The translations under genes and the position numbers were made by a program. A stretch of DNA of 64,000 bases, from positions 293,185,041 to 293,249,040 of the forward strand of contig JAVMKO010000001.1 in the NCBI GenBank assembly GCA_032164245.1, read 5' to 3'. A model generated the notes under the pieces. That model was not told the DNA's origin, did not search any database, and saw only the letters and a list, made by a program, of their open reading frames with translations. Positions within the stretch are counted from its first letter, which is position 1. Each line of letters begins with the position of its first letter. Below are positions 38,801 through 44,722 of this stretch, piece after piece. The stretch comes from Sternotherus odoratus (lineage: Eukaryota; Chordata; Testudines; Kinosternidae).

Positions 38801-41639
38801 CAAAATTTAGGGTAACAGGTAACCAAAGTACAGCATGAGGGCAAATGCAGCTCAAGCACTACATATGCTGCATATAGTTGATGCCAACTTTTTTTTATTT
38901 AACAGAACCTCATAACTGGGTTCAAAAAAGAACTAGATATATTCATGGAGGACAGATCCATCACAGGCTCTTAGCCAAGATGGACAGGACCACCACCTCA
39001 TGCCTCGGGTATACCTAAACTCCCAACTGCCAGAAGCTGGTCCTGGCCACAGGGAATGGCTCACTCGAAATTGCCCTGTTCTGTTCATTCCCCCTGAAGC
39101 ATCTGGTATTGGCCACTGTCAGAGACAGGATACTGGGCTAGAAGAACCATAGGTCTGATCCAGTCTGGCTGTTTTTGTTAACTAGAGTCCAGTACATTTC
39201 AAAGAGTTATTTTAAAGTAATTCTAGGTACTGCTGTTGACCCAGAGCCCACCTGTCAATGTTTATGGCATTTGAATCACAGTTAGCTATTCATGTTTTTC
39301 TCTTCCATGTCGGTATGACACACAAATAAAATGGGAAACTTTATTACCTATTTAGAGGACACAGTATAACTGACTAATTATATGTAGTTAAATGTAGCAG
39401 CATGTAGAGAAGTGGAAATGACACCTTTCCCTCTACTCTTTCAATTCACCATTTTAAGAAGTTATTCTAACATTAGGTCAGCTCAAGAAAAATTGAGCAT
39501 TTGGTTTTTTTTTAATTGATTTTGTCTCTGGACTACAGTTGCATGGCCAACCCATCATTCTAATTGGGGAATGAGAAGCTACCAGTTCCAAGATGAGATG
39601 CAAGTGTATGTTAAAGAAAGAGGAAAACTGTCACATCAGTAATTAACCCTACCATTTTTGAGTCAGTCCTATCGGACAATGGCATGACTTATGCTGCAAA
39701 GCAGTAACAAGGAGACAGACAATGGTCTCACCAAGAAAACAATCACAGTACATTATAACAAGGTCTCAACCCACCCCAATTAGAATGATGGGGCAAGAGA
39801 GTAAATGTTTCAGGCTTTCTGTAGACAGCCTTTTATGGATTATTTATTTGGAAAGTTCACTGTGCAGCTGTGAAGACTAGAAATAACTTTAGAAGGGAGT
39901 GCAGAATCTGCACAATTTGGGCATCTCTCTATACTGAGCCCCAAACTCAGTCACTCCAGCCCCTTTCCTGCACTCCCATTCAGCAGAATACCATAGAGGG
40001 AGAAAGTACAACCCAGTGTCCCCCATGAGCGGAGTACCAAAACGCTATGAAACGAGCTGAGCCCCAGCAGACTTAACCCCCATATCCTCACTGTGCTACT
40101 CAAGAATCAGAGAGGTAGCCGTGTTAGTCTGGAATAGCAGAAGTAACAAGGAGTCCTGTGGCACCTTAAAGACTAACTAAAGGATTGAAGCATAAGCTTT
40201 CATGGGCTAATACCCATTTTGTGGGATGCACACAGTGGAAGTATCCAGGGGCAGGTGTAAATAAGTAGGCATGCATTTATTTATACCCGCTCCTGAATAC
40301 TTCCACTACATGCATCCCACAAAGTGGGTATTAGCCCAGGAAAGCTTATGCTTCAATCCTTTAGTTCGTCTTTAAGGTGCCACAGGACTTTTTGTCACTC
40401 AGTGTATACAACCCCGCACACCACAATGTCTCACCAATCCCAGGGAGGGGGGGGCTCCACAGCCCGCCCCCAGCTGAACCCCATGCACTCAGTGCATGTA
40501 ACCCCCACACCCCATTGTGTCACTGATCCAGGGGCCCCTCCATAGCACAGCTCCCCAACCCCCAGCTGAGCCCCTTGCACTCAGTGCATGTAACCCCCAC
40601 ACCCCATTGTGTCACTAATCCCAGGGAGTCCCCCACAGTGCCCTGCCCCCAGCTGAGCCCTGCGCACTCAGTGCATGTAACCCCCACACCCCATTGTGTC
40701 ACTGATCCCGGGGGGGTCCCCCACAGCGCCCTGCCCCCAGTTGAGCCCTGTGCACTCAGTGCATGTAACCCCCACACCCTATTGTGTCACTGATCCCAGG
40801 GGGTCCCCCACAGCGCCCTGCCCCCAGTTGAGCCCTGTGCACTCAGTGCATGTAACCCCCACACCCCATTGTGTCACTGATCCCGGGGGGGGGGGGTCCC
40901 CACAGCGCCCTGCCCCCAGCTGAGCCCTGCGCACTCAGTGCATGTAACCCCCACACCCCATTGTGTCACTGATCCCGGGGGGTCCCCCCCAGCGCCCTGC
41001 CCCCAGCTGAGTCCTGCGCACTCAGTGCATGTATCCCCCACACCCCATTGTGTCACTGATCCCGGGGGGGGGGTCCCCACAGCACCCTTCCCCCAGCTGA
41101 GCCCTGCGCACTCAGTGCATGTAACCCCCACACCCCATTGTGTCACTGATCCCGGGGGGGGGGTCCCCACAGCGCCCTGCCCCCAGCTGAGCCCTGCGCA
41201 CTCAGTGCATGTAACCCCCACACCCCATTGTGTCACTGATCCCGGGGGGGTCCCCCAGCTGAGCCCTGCGCACTCAGCGCATGTAACCCCCCCACCCCCA
41301 TCTGCGCAGCTGAGGCGAGGCTCCGGAGGCGGCCGCACCTTCGTCCGGCGCTCGCTGCTCCCCGCCTCCTCCCGCGGCGGCGGCCCCGCTCTGCTGCCGG
41401 CGGGCCCAGGTGGAGAGGCGGCTGCGGCAGAGCGGGCAGCAGAGGCCCGGGACCTGCAGGCAGCGCTGGAAGCAGGCGCGGCAGAGCGAGTGGCGGCACG
41501 GCGGCGTCACCGCCTCCACCAGCGCCTCCCGGCACAGCGGGCACTCGGCCCCCGCCTCCTCCTCGGCCTGCGCCCGCCGCCGCCGCCGGCCCCGCCGCCC
41601 CGGAGCCGCGGCCCGGCCGCCCGGGCCCGCCGCCGCCAT
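10611..41639 (-). CDS. RNF169: RNF169, complete spliced coding sequence (6 exons, 646 aa)
   Basis: The coding join is complement of 41639-41339, 29392-29316, 19075-18929, 17417-17305, 15404-15305 and 11813-10611, 1941 nt including the stop. Exon phases chain exactly (1, 0, 0, 2, 0). The protein has a C3HC4 RING at residues 33-71, a KLSKPGELREEYES segment matching the LRM1/UMI-like region of the RNF168/RNF169 family (about 109-122), a long Ser-rich disordered middle, and a C-terminal MIU2 (about 590-623) plus LRM2 (about 628-641). In the family, RNF169 binds RNF168-made ubiquitin on H2A K13/K15 at DNA breaks and limits 53BP1 and BRCA1 complex loading, in the nucleus. Human RNF169 is 708 aa; this one is shorter, mainly because exon 1 is compact. 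No frameshift or stop interrupts it. Confidence 0.93.
12395..12570 (+). mobile_element. CR1 LINE, 3' end fragment
   Basis: The CR1 3' UTR hallmarks are present: 'gatggattctccatcattgg', then 'ggctggatgtttttctaaa', then 'cagactagatgatcacaatg' and 'ggtcccttccggcc', ending in 'atctatgaagctatgac'. It is 5'-truncated, as is usual for CR1. Confidence 0.85.
13215..13555. mobile_element. Diverged hAT-type element fragment
   Basis: The right end reads 'gggtcccgagcctcagtttc' followed by 'agaaccactgg', which resembles the hAT terminus seen elsewhere in this window (GAGAACCACTG at 45196). The left end is unclear and no target duplication was found. The centre is GC-rich. Confidence 0.4.
15305..15404 (-). 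CDS. RNF169: RNF169 exon 5
   Basis: The exon is 100 nt, between acceptor TTTTTAG and donor AAAG|GTACC. It completes the split Gly codon from exon 4 and encodes NLTSKLERSQSCNDTIPDRS, then KSRQRSAPANRTK. This matches the KLNSKVERSQSCSDT region of human RNF169. It is a serine- and arginine-rich linker with no folded domain. It ends in phase 0 and joins directly to GTT of exon 6. Confidence 0.93.
15872..16186. mobile_element. hAT-type non-autonomous element, diverged
   Basis: The left terminus is CAGGGGTCGGGAACCTTTC and the right end reads GCACGCGTGCC...AGTTGCCTACCATG, an imperfect inverted match. No clear 8-bp target duplication remains, so this copy is old. Confidence 0.7.
16236..16635. mobile_element. 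Tc1/mariner-type (Tigger-like) MITE with GC-rich core
   Basis: The terminal inverted repeats are CAGTAAAACCTC-CATTTAACG and its complement ending GAGGTTTTACTG, flanked by TA on both sides (16234-16235 and 16636-16637). The TA duplication is the mark of the Tc1/mariner superfamily. The interior (about 16320-16560) is a degenerate GC-rich tandem array of 'ccgcccgctggcgggacc'-like units. The 95-aa open frame inside is repeat-derived and not a gene. Confidence 0.85.
16735..17125 (+). mobile_element. CR1 LINE, 3' end
   Basis: Typical CR1 3' sequence is present: 'ggggtgacctgataaatcta', 'tggaacaggcttccaaggga', 'ctggacttgacctctggagg' and 'tcccttcgagccctacattt', ending with 'tatggattctat'. It lies on the strand opposite to RNF169 and ends about 180 bp from exon 4. 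Confidence 0.9.
17305..17417 (-). CDS. RNF169: RNF169 exon 4
   Basis: The exon is 113 nt, with acceptor AACTTCAG and donor ACAGG|GTAAGA. It encodes FPERLSDSENEEPFQSKHTH, then RSAFVSKGSAYSFAFLT and a split Gly codon. It matches RLSDSENEEPSRG...HRSAFVSKNNSYSLAFLAG of human RNF169 closely. No start-to-stop open frame on this strand reveals the exon; I found it by translating both intron flanks. It fills exactly the gap between exons 3 and 5 in sequence and phase. Confidence 0.93.
17475..17663. mobile_element. Tc1/mariner-type MITE
   Basis: The termini are CAGTCAGACCCCGCAATACC and the inverted GGTATTGCGGGGTTCCACTG, flanked by TA duplications at 17473-17474 and 17664-17665. The 189-bp element has no coding capacity. 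It lies just upstream of the RNF169 exon 4 acceptor. Confidence 0.9.
18592..18770 (-). mobile_element. CR1-type fragment, reverse orientation
   Basis: The text 'aagaacggctatactggatc', 'tggccaatgccaggtgcccc' and 'gctagggacaccatcc' is a turtle repeat family also present at 38905-39175 and 45700-45960 in this window. I assign it to the CR1 3' region. Confidence 0.75.
18929..19075 (-). CDS. RNF169: RNF169 exon 3
   Basis: The exon is 147 nt (49 codons), with acceptor TTGCTAG and donor AATGT|GTAAGT. It encodes LREEKLQEEKTSEDLIHKLI and continues through GKRKMEEQQKKDEPLMLKMNQEC. This is the charged helical segment following the LRM1/UMI-like motif, nearly identical to human LREEKLQEEKTSEDQIHKLL. It probably forms a long helix. 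Both boundaries are phase 0. Confidence 0.96.
19155..19345 (+). repeat. MIR/CORE-SINE fragment
   Basis: The MIR core reads 'gaaagtcccttaatccgcca' then 'catgcctcagtttccccatc' and 'aaacagggccattact'. Confidence 0.75.
22437..22515 (-). repeat. MIR/CORE-SINE fragment, reverse
   Basis: The text 'atccccattttacaggaggg' followed by 'gaaactgagacaaaggttaa' and 'gtgacttgctctaga' is the reverse MIR core. The Harbinger MITE begins directly after it. Confidence 0.75.
22524..23170. mobile_element. PIF/Harbinger-type MITE
   Basis: The termini are GGGCTTGGTTACACTTGCAG and the inverted GTGCCAGTGTAACCAAGTCC. Both are flanked by TAA (22521-22523 and 23171-23173), the 3-bp duplication typical of PIF/Harbinger. 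Its right-hand TAA also serves as the left flank of the next Harbinger element. Confidence 0.85.
23750..24590 (+). pseudogene. PIF/Harbinger transposase, degenerate
   Basis: Reading across frames one sees VWDDEQWLKNFRKSTFTGLC, TPALRHKDTRMREA, then RVGKS, VCRAINRILL, QMGFPNCGGVID and the catalytic-region block GDAAYPLMPWLTKP near 24298-24342. This is the order of a HARBI1-like DDE transposase. In active elements it cuts and pastes the transposon, working with a MYB-like partner. Several frameshifts and stops break the frame (open segments 23930-24397 and 24370-24588 are in different frames), so it is dead. The first open segment (23444-23746) may carry part of the N-terminus. Confidence 0.8.
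25040..26850 (-). pseudogene. Harbinger MYB/SANT-like DNA-binding ORF, degenerate
   Basis: On the - strand the text PAWSSVELLDLISIWGGE, QSQLHFSHRNYDAYGQI, GHNRDTL, KELRNAYHKVQE and FYKELDAILDG is a MYB/SANT (trihelix-like) domain. It is followed by SGPSQAEEILDEAEEDLN and RDACSQELFPTPEEASQS (26381-26605), and a C-terminal part near 25348-25040 (RRKWLATKRILNLMERQADI). Such an ORF accompanies the transposase in Harbinger elements and aids end recognition. Stops and frameshifts interrupt it, and a SINE lies between the last two parts, so it is not functional. Confidence 0.75.
25843..25975 (+). mobile_element. Turtle tRNA-type SINE
   Basis: The SINE core 'cttgcatctgacgaagtggg', 'cacgaaagcttatgcttcaa', 'ttagtctttaaggtgccaca' and 'gactaacacggctacctctc' is present. 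It is inserted in the Harbinger remnant, so it is younger than that element. Confidence 0.9.
27180..27945 (-). pseudogene. PIF/Harbinger transposase N-terminal fragment, second copy
   Basis: The - strand reads NNEQWLQNVRMQKGHILDLC, AELASVPQHTDTRIRAGL, KQMVLALWKLAT, GVGKSTVGAVVLKMCRAINC (open at 27741-27355), then a frameshifted VDG and WAGPGRCKTLASL. This is the same family as the + strand copy at 23750 but in opposite orientation and lacking the C-terminal half. It is truncated and inactive. Confidence 0.8.
28410..29228. mobile_element. Harbinger-type MITE with GC-rich minisatellite core
   Basis: The ends are CCCTGGTCCCCACTAGGG and the inverted GTAGTGAAGACGTACCCT, both next to TTG (28407-28409 and 29229-29231). 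Subterminal 'aaagtcgac' and 'aaaatcgactta' motifs mirror each other. The core, about 28505-28990, is a degenerate tandem array of ~30-bp units around 'ggggctgatccggcgggcgg' with long G runs. Open frames of 150-214 aa on both strands are translations of this array. Confidence 0.8.
29316..29392 (-). CDS. RNF169: RNF169 exon 2
   Basis: The exon is 77 nt, with acceptor CTCTCTAG and donor AGGAAG|GTATAG. It completes an Asp codon from exon 1 and encodes FIFRAPIKLSKPGELREEYE then SQLRK. FIFRAPIKLSKPGELREEYES is essentially identical to human RNF169 and forms the LRM1/UMI-like element of the family. It is too short to stand out as an open frame. It ends in phase 0. Confidence 0.95.
29520..29710 (-). 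repeat. MIR/CORE-SINE fragment, reverse
   Basis: The text 'ggcgttatctccattttaca' and 'aattaagcaacttgcttgaa', then 'gtcagtggcagagccagaaa', is the reverse of a MIR-type element. Confidence 0.7.
29943..30321. repeat. Inverted SINE pair (palindrome with spacer)
   Basis: The left arm (29943-about 30067) and right arm (about 30212-30321) are near-perfect reverse complements. They carry the SINE segment CAGCATAAGCTTTC and GAAAGCTTATGCTG, and the flanks match too, down to TTTATTT and AAATAAA. The spacer is about 145 bp. The right arm continues into a SINE tail that is split by the next MITE. Confidence 0.85.
30337..30955. mobile_element. Harbinger-type MITE inserted in a SINE, GC-rich core
   Basis: The ends are GGGTATGTCTTCACTACAGC and the inverted GCCGTAGTGGGGACCAGCCC, flanked by TAA (30334-30336 and 30956-30958). 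The element interrupts a turtle SINE: 'ggttagtctctaa' on the left resumes as 'ggtgctacaaagccttcctc' and 'agactaacacggctgct' on the right (to about 31010). The core at 30520-30700 is a GC-rich array of 'gctgctcgggcgggcggggg'-like units. Confidence 0.88.
31180..31240 (-). mobile_element. Turtle SINE fragment, reverse
   Basis: The text 'ttcagagtggcagccatatt' and 'aggagtactccttg' is the reverse of the SINE 3' part. It is 5'-truncated. Confidence 0.75.
32590..32715 (+). repeat. L2/MIR-type 3' tail
   Basis: The text 'aaactctttgtggcaggtac', 'gtttgtagagtggggtcctg' and 'aggtgctactgaaatacaaa' belongs to the widespread 'cagcgcctagcacaatgggg'-type tail found in amniote L2/MIR elements. Confidence 0.6.
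32783..32940 (-). mobile_element. Turtle tRNA-type SINE, reverse
   Basis: The text 'atcagagaggtagccgtgtt', 'agtcctgtggcaccttaaag' and 'cccacttcgtcggatgcaag' is the reverse-strand SINE, ending with 'ggggcaggtataaataagta'. Confidence 0.9.
33225..33340 (+). repeat. L2/MIR-type 3' tail
   Basis: The text 'aaattcttcagggtagggac', 'gtacagcatctagcataaca' and 'ttaaggtgccaccacataa' matches the same tail family as 32590. The Helitron interrupts it or directly follows it. Confidence 0.55.
33341..34676 (+). mobile_element. Non-autonomous Helitron carrying minisatellites
   Basis: The element starts with TCTATATATATAAAAGTC directly after an A. It ends in CGCTAG directly before a T, with a GC-rich inverted motif ('acccgagcaacgccaggt') about 10 bp upstream. 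These are the Helitron rules: 5' TC, a 3' hairpin, CTAG and insertion between A and T. There is no Rep/Helicase ORF. The body carries two arrays: about nine 'ggaatccctcagctctctgc'-type units (33600-34060) and then 'gtgaggtgggggtgtcgggt' units (34075-34580), with a short return to the first type before the end. Open frames inside are repeat translations. Confidence 0.8.
35460..35730. mobile_element. Harbinger-like MITE
   Basis: The left end GGGGGCAAGTCTACACTACA pairs with an inverted GATAGTGTAGATATAGCCT. Internal 'ggtcgacttaccacg' fits this turtle MITE group. Target duplication is not clear. Confidence 0.7.
35761..35964. mobile_element. hAT-type MITE
   Basis: The termini are CAGTGATTTTCAAAC and the inverted GTTGAAAAGCACTG. 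The flanking octamers GTTTAGAG and GTGTAGAC agree at 6 of 8 positions, consistent with an aged 8-bp duplication. Confidence 0.72.
36634..36752. mobile_element. Short TIR element (Harbinger-like MITE)
   Basis: The ends 'caggccaggtctacagtaca' and the inverted 'cctggtgtagacagagct' form a pair over about 115 bp. The centre contains 'gaacgacgtagttctactga'. No target site was resolved. Confidence 0.5.
37148..37443. mobile_element. Harbinger-like MITE
   Basis: The ends GTCTTGGCTACACTGGCGC and the inverted TTTCAAGTGTAGCCAAGCCC match each other. They also resemble the ends of the MITE at 22524 (CTTGGTTACACTTGC). 'tatagcgctctc' near the left end is shared with that element too. Confidence 0.75.
38905..39175 (+). 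mobile_element. CR1-type 3' fragment
   Basis: The text 'ctgggttcaaaaaagaacta', 'tcatggaggacagatccatc', 'gcatctggtattggccactg' and 'gacaggatactgggctagaa' is the + strand version of the family seen reversed at 18592 and 45700. Confidence 0.85.
40105..40402. repeat. Inverted SINE pair (spacerless palindrome)
   Basis: A reverse SINE (40105-about 40270) runs directly into a forward copy (about 40271-40402). The centre, near the GCATGC at 40269-40274, has no real spacer. The arms share 'ggaagtatccaggggcaggt'-type sequence in reverse ('gcccaggaaagcttatgctt', 'tttaaggtgccacaggactt'). The right arm stops where the minisatellite starts. Confidence 0.88.
40410..41290. repeat. ~89-bp minisatellite in RNF169 intron 1 (about 10 copies)
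   Basis: The motif 'gcactcagtgcatgtaaccc' recurs at about 40485, 40577, 40663, 40752, 40839, 40931, 41019, 41109, 41199 and 41269, so units are 86-92 bp with a shorter last one. Each unit holds 'cattgtgtcactgatcc', a variable G run and 'gcgccctgcccccagctgag'. Most length variation comes from the G run. The array ends about 50 bp downstream of the exon 1 donor. The long open frames over it on both strands are the repeat itself. Confidence 0.95.
41339..41639 (-). CDS. RNF169: RNF169 exon 1 with start codon and RING domain
   Basis: The exon encodes 100 residues plus one base, starting MAAAGPGGRAAAPGRRGRRR and ending at donor GACGAAG|GTGCGG. The RING is C33-x2-C36, C48-x-H50, C53-x2-C56 and C68-x2-C71, a full C3HC4 set. 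The ATG is the first in frame and the N-terminus MAAAGP matches human RNF169. In this family the RING is dispensable for recruitment to breaks. Compared with human, the Ala/Pro-rich leader before the RING and the Arg/Glu-rich linker after it are shorter. The open frame continues past the donor to residue 121, but that tail is intron. Confidence 0.95.
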
Positions 41640-41990
41640 CTTCTCACCCTTAGAAGGGATGGAGCGGAGCGTTAGGCCGCGGCGCCGCCCACCTCATCCA
41701 TATTCAGCAGAGGAGGATCGGTAATATTCATGAGCCCGCGCGGCCCTGGAGGTTGGCTCCGCCCACCTCATCCATATTCAGCAGGGGAGAATCGGTAATA
41801 TTCATGAGCCCGCGCGGCCCTGGAGGTTGGCTCCGCCCCTTATCCATATTCAGCAGGGGAGGATCGGTAATATTCATGAGCCCGCGCGGCCCTGTAGGTT
41901 GGCCCAGCCCCCTCGTGATTCTTCCCCAGCCTCCGCGGTGCAGTGCCGCGCCGCCCGCGCGGAGGTTCCTGGCGTTCCAGTCAGCTCCGT
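41640..41990 (-). promoter_or_regulatory. RNF169: RNF169 promoter / 5' UTR region (CpG-rich)
   Basis: The sequence upstream of the start codon is GC- and CpG-rich (GGCTCCGCCC boxes, 'cgcgccgcccgcgcgg') without a TATA box, typical of a housekeeping CpG-island promoter. It contains a three-copy tandem repeat, listed separately. The transcription start cannot be placed from sequence alone. Confidence 0.6.
41692..41912. repeat. Three-copy ~73-bp tandem repeat at RNF169 promoter
   Basis: Units begin near 41697, 41771 and 41843 ('tccatattcagcag') and carry 'gaggatcggtaatattcatg', 'agcccgcgcggccctggagg' and 'ttggctccgccc'. Copies differ by only a few bases; the third loses the final GC box. The block starts about 50 bp upstream of the start codon. 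Confidence 0.95.
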
Positions 41991-42302
41991 CAACGTTGGG
42001 GTGCAGCTGGCGGGCCACCGTACCCCTCCCCCACTGTTCTGCGCCCCCAGCTGGGCCAGTGAGACCTCTGCTTGTTCTGCCCCTCCCCCAGCACCCTACC
42101 ACCTGGGCCAGCCTGTGCTGCCCCTCCCCCCCTCCAGCAGCCCACTACTCCCTGCCTGTCCCCACCTGGGCCAGGGATACCTTAGCGTGCTCCGCCTCTC
42201 CCCCAGCAGCCCACTACCCCCCATCCCGGGCCAGGGACACCAAGGCCTGTTCCACCCCTCCCCCGTCACCCCACTACTCCTGTCATAAATATAAAGTAGC
42301 CT

Positions 42303-42806
42303 GGAATTGCACTTCCACGGCTTGCATCCGACGAAGTGGGCATTAGCCCACCTATGCTTCAATGCTTTAGTTCAGGGGTCTCAAACTCAAATGACCATGA
42401 GGGCCACACCACTGACACACACACATACCCTCGCTGCCCCGGCTCCGCCCCCACTCCACCCCTTCCAAGGGGTCCCACCCCTGCCCCACCTCCTCCTCTG
42501 AGCACGCAGCTCCCCATTCCCTCCTGGAAAGCGCTAGGCACCACCAACAGCTGTTTGGCAAACAAAGCAAGAGCAATATAGGAAGTCCAGAGCTAGAAAC
42601 ACGCGCGGCCCAGCCAGGCAGCAGAGAAGCCTCCACTTCTGGCCCCTCCGTCCTGCAAACTGCTATGGGGGGACCGGGGGGAGGGGGGTGCCAGGAAGCT
42701 TGGCGGGCCACAGGGAAGGGCTTTGAGGGCCGCATGTGGCCCCCGGGCCGCATGTTTGAGACCCCTGCTTTAGTTAGTCTTTAAGGTGCCACAGGACTCT
42801 TTGTAA
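42303..42806 (+). mobile_element. Turtle SINE inserted in the solo LTR, split by a hAT
   Basis: The left part reads 'gcttgcatccgacgaagtgg' to 'cttcaatgctttagtt' (to 42372) and the right part 'agtctttaaggtgccacagg' to 'actctttgt' (42776-42806). Removing the hAT restores a normal SINE. Confidence 0.88.
42373..42767. mobile_element. hAT-type MITE with 8-bp target duplication
   Basis: The termini CAGGGGTCTCAAACTCAAAT and the inverted CATGTTTGAGACCCCTG flank 395 bp. Exact duplicates CTTTAGTT lie at 42365-42372 and 42768-42775. The interior has 'gggccacaccactgacacac' and 'agggccgcatgtggccccc'. Confidence 0.95.
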
Positions 42807-44722
42807 CTCCTAGAATTCCTGTTTACCTCTAAGGGGTTAAGAAGCTAAAAGAAACCTGGTTGGCACCTGACCAAAAGAACCAATGGGGACCGAAGATGCT
42901 TTCAAATCTGGGGGGAGGGAAAATGCATTGTCTTTTTTTTCTTTTTCTCATTCGTTCTGGGCTTTCAGACCCATTTCTTCTCTCCGTCTATTTAGAACAC
43001 TCCTAAAAAGCAACCATAAGTAATTTAGCCAGGCAAGACTGTATCTTATATTTGTGTTTTTTCACTTCTGAATTTCTCAGGTTTTTGGGAGATATCCCTG
43101 TGGTTCCTCTGTAACTTTAAAGACTCAGCAGAGGGGGGAAGAATTCCTCTGTGGTGTGGGTATTCCTTTGATTCTTTTTGTGACTGCAAAGTGGTTTCCC
43201 ACTGATTCCTTGTAGAAATATATTGTTCATTTCTTTTTCCCTTTAATTAAAATCTTTCTTTTAAGAATTTGACTGCTTTGTTTTCCATTGTGTACGATTC
43301 AGGCTTTTGGGTCAGGCACCTAGCAGGATTGGTGAGGGGTTTTCCCTCAAGCCTTTCCCAGGGAGGGGAGGTATAGGCTTGGGGGGTTTTAGAAAGAGAG
43401 GGGCTCCAAGTGACCCTGCTCCTAGTTCTTGGGGTAACGTTTGATGGTGGCAGCGCACTGTTCCAGACACAGGAGAAACTTGTGTCTTGGGGAAGTTTTA
43501 ACCTATGCTGGTAAAATAAGCTTAGGGAGTCTATCGTGCGGGTCTCCACAGCTGTACCCTAGAGTTCAGAGTGTGGAGGCAGTCCTGACAACTCCCACCT
43601 GGGCCAACCTGTTCTGCCCCTCCCCCCCAACTCTACTCCCCCTACCTGGGCCATCCTGTTCTGCCTCCCCAGCATTCCACTCTCTTCCAACTGCCCCCAC
43701 CTGGGGCAGGGATACCCCAGTCTGCCCTGCCCCCCATTACCCAACTGTCCTGATCTCTCCCCTCTGGACCAGCATTACACTAGCCTTCCCTGCCCTGCTC
43801 TCCTGCCCCCCGGACCAGGGTTACACCAGTCTACCCTACCCCACTGCTCCCCTCACGTGCTTCCCACCTGCCTGCCCAGCTGGAGGGCCAGACAAATCGA
43901 AGCCGCGGGCCAGATCTGGCCCCCGGGCCGTAGATTGGAGATCCTTGCTCTACAAGGAGATACTTGCTCTCAAATACATACTCAGGGACCATAAACAAGA
44001 GATAGAAATGAAGTGAGAAGCCACAGTATAGATCTATGGCTGGGCAGCCATGGGGTGAGAGGAGCAATTGAAAGACACTTTATACTTGTGTGTTCTGAAT
44101 AGGAGAGAGCATGAAAGAAATTACCTCACATTAGGTGAAATGTAAAGGGACTTTCCAGTAGTAAGAGATGAGAAAAACAAAACATGAATGAATAAAATAG
44201 GGACACAGAGAGACAACATCACCACCAAGTCTGGAATGGACAGCAACAAAATCACAGACTGAGGGTAACAATCCTCCTCCCTTTGCAGATACCACAGTGA
44301 GCAGACAGTATAAAGCTCTGTTGTTCTCAGCTAACCAGCTACTTTAAATTCCCATGGGTCTTTAGGGACCTTAAGATCCTATTCTTGCTCTCTGCCATAG
44401 AACTCAAAGTGCTCCCATCTATACCATATAGCTCAGGCCTCTCTTAAAGCACTGTCTCCCCCTCTCCCCCATTAACCCACAAAACTTGAGCTTCCCCAAA
44501 ACCCATTCTTCACACAATCACTCTAACCCCCCTCGAACAAAGCTCACATTTCCTTCTCTTTAAAAAGATGCCAGATACTTTATTATTAACAAGACTCTTC
44601 TCTATTTGCCAAGGCTGTTGTGGTTATTTACAGCTTCTCTTTCTAGGATCCCAGCCAGATGCTTCTTTTAATGTCTTTAAGCAGCAACAATACAATTCTG
44701 ATCAAACAGAAACAGGCTAAGT

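Larger units (their letters stand above)
29393..41338 (-). other. RNF169: RNF169 intron 1
   Basis: This 11.9 kb intron has a GTGCGG donor next to exon 1. It contains the SINE palindromes, Harbinger MITEs, Helitron, hAT and CR1 fragments, and the minisatellite listed separately. I recognise nothing in 31245-32580, 32945-33190, 34680-35455, 37450-38900 or 39180-40100 beyond AT-rich sequence and a possible CR1 end near 31915-31970. Confidence 0.85.
42281..43590 (+). mobile_element. Solo LTR of an endogenous retrovirus-like element
   Basis: The element starts TGTCATAAATATAAAG and ends CAGTCCTGACA, with a 5-bp duplication ACTCC at 42276-42280 and 43591-43595. Internal text ('aaggggttaagaagctaaaa', 'cccttggg'-like and 'aattaaaatctttcttttaa' parts) matches a very common turtle LTR family as I remember it. 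No gag, pol or env sequence is present. A SINE holding a hAT element is inserted near its 5' end, which is why it looks long. Confidence 0.78.
41990..43945. mobile_element. Outer hAT-like element, interrupted by an LTR
   Basis: Degenerate 'ccccacctgggccagg' / 'tgttctgcccctcccccag' arrays at 42000-42280 resume at 43591-43880. The right part ends in 'ggcccccgggccgtagattg' and 'gagatccttg', a hAT-like terminus. The left terminus is not clear, so the left coordinate is approximate. Confidence 0.55.

Noticed and set aside
40410..41290. Regular repeat resembling a CRISPR array
   Set aside because: Units are contiguous with no unique spacers, in a vertebrate intron.
41274..41338. C-terminal extension of the exon 1 frame (to 121 aa)
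   Set aside because: Lies beyond the GTGCGG donor; splicing there joins in phase to exon 2, which restores the conserved protein.
40938..41675. 245-aa + strand and 154-aa - strand open frames
   Set aside because: They are translations of the 89-bp minisatellite plus the antisense of RNF169 exon 1.
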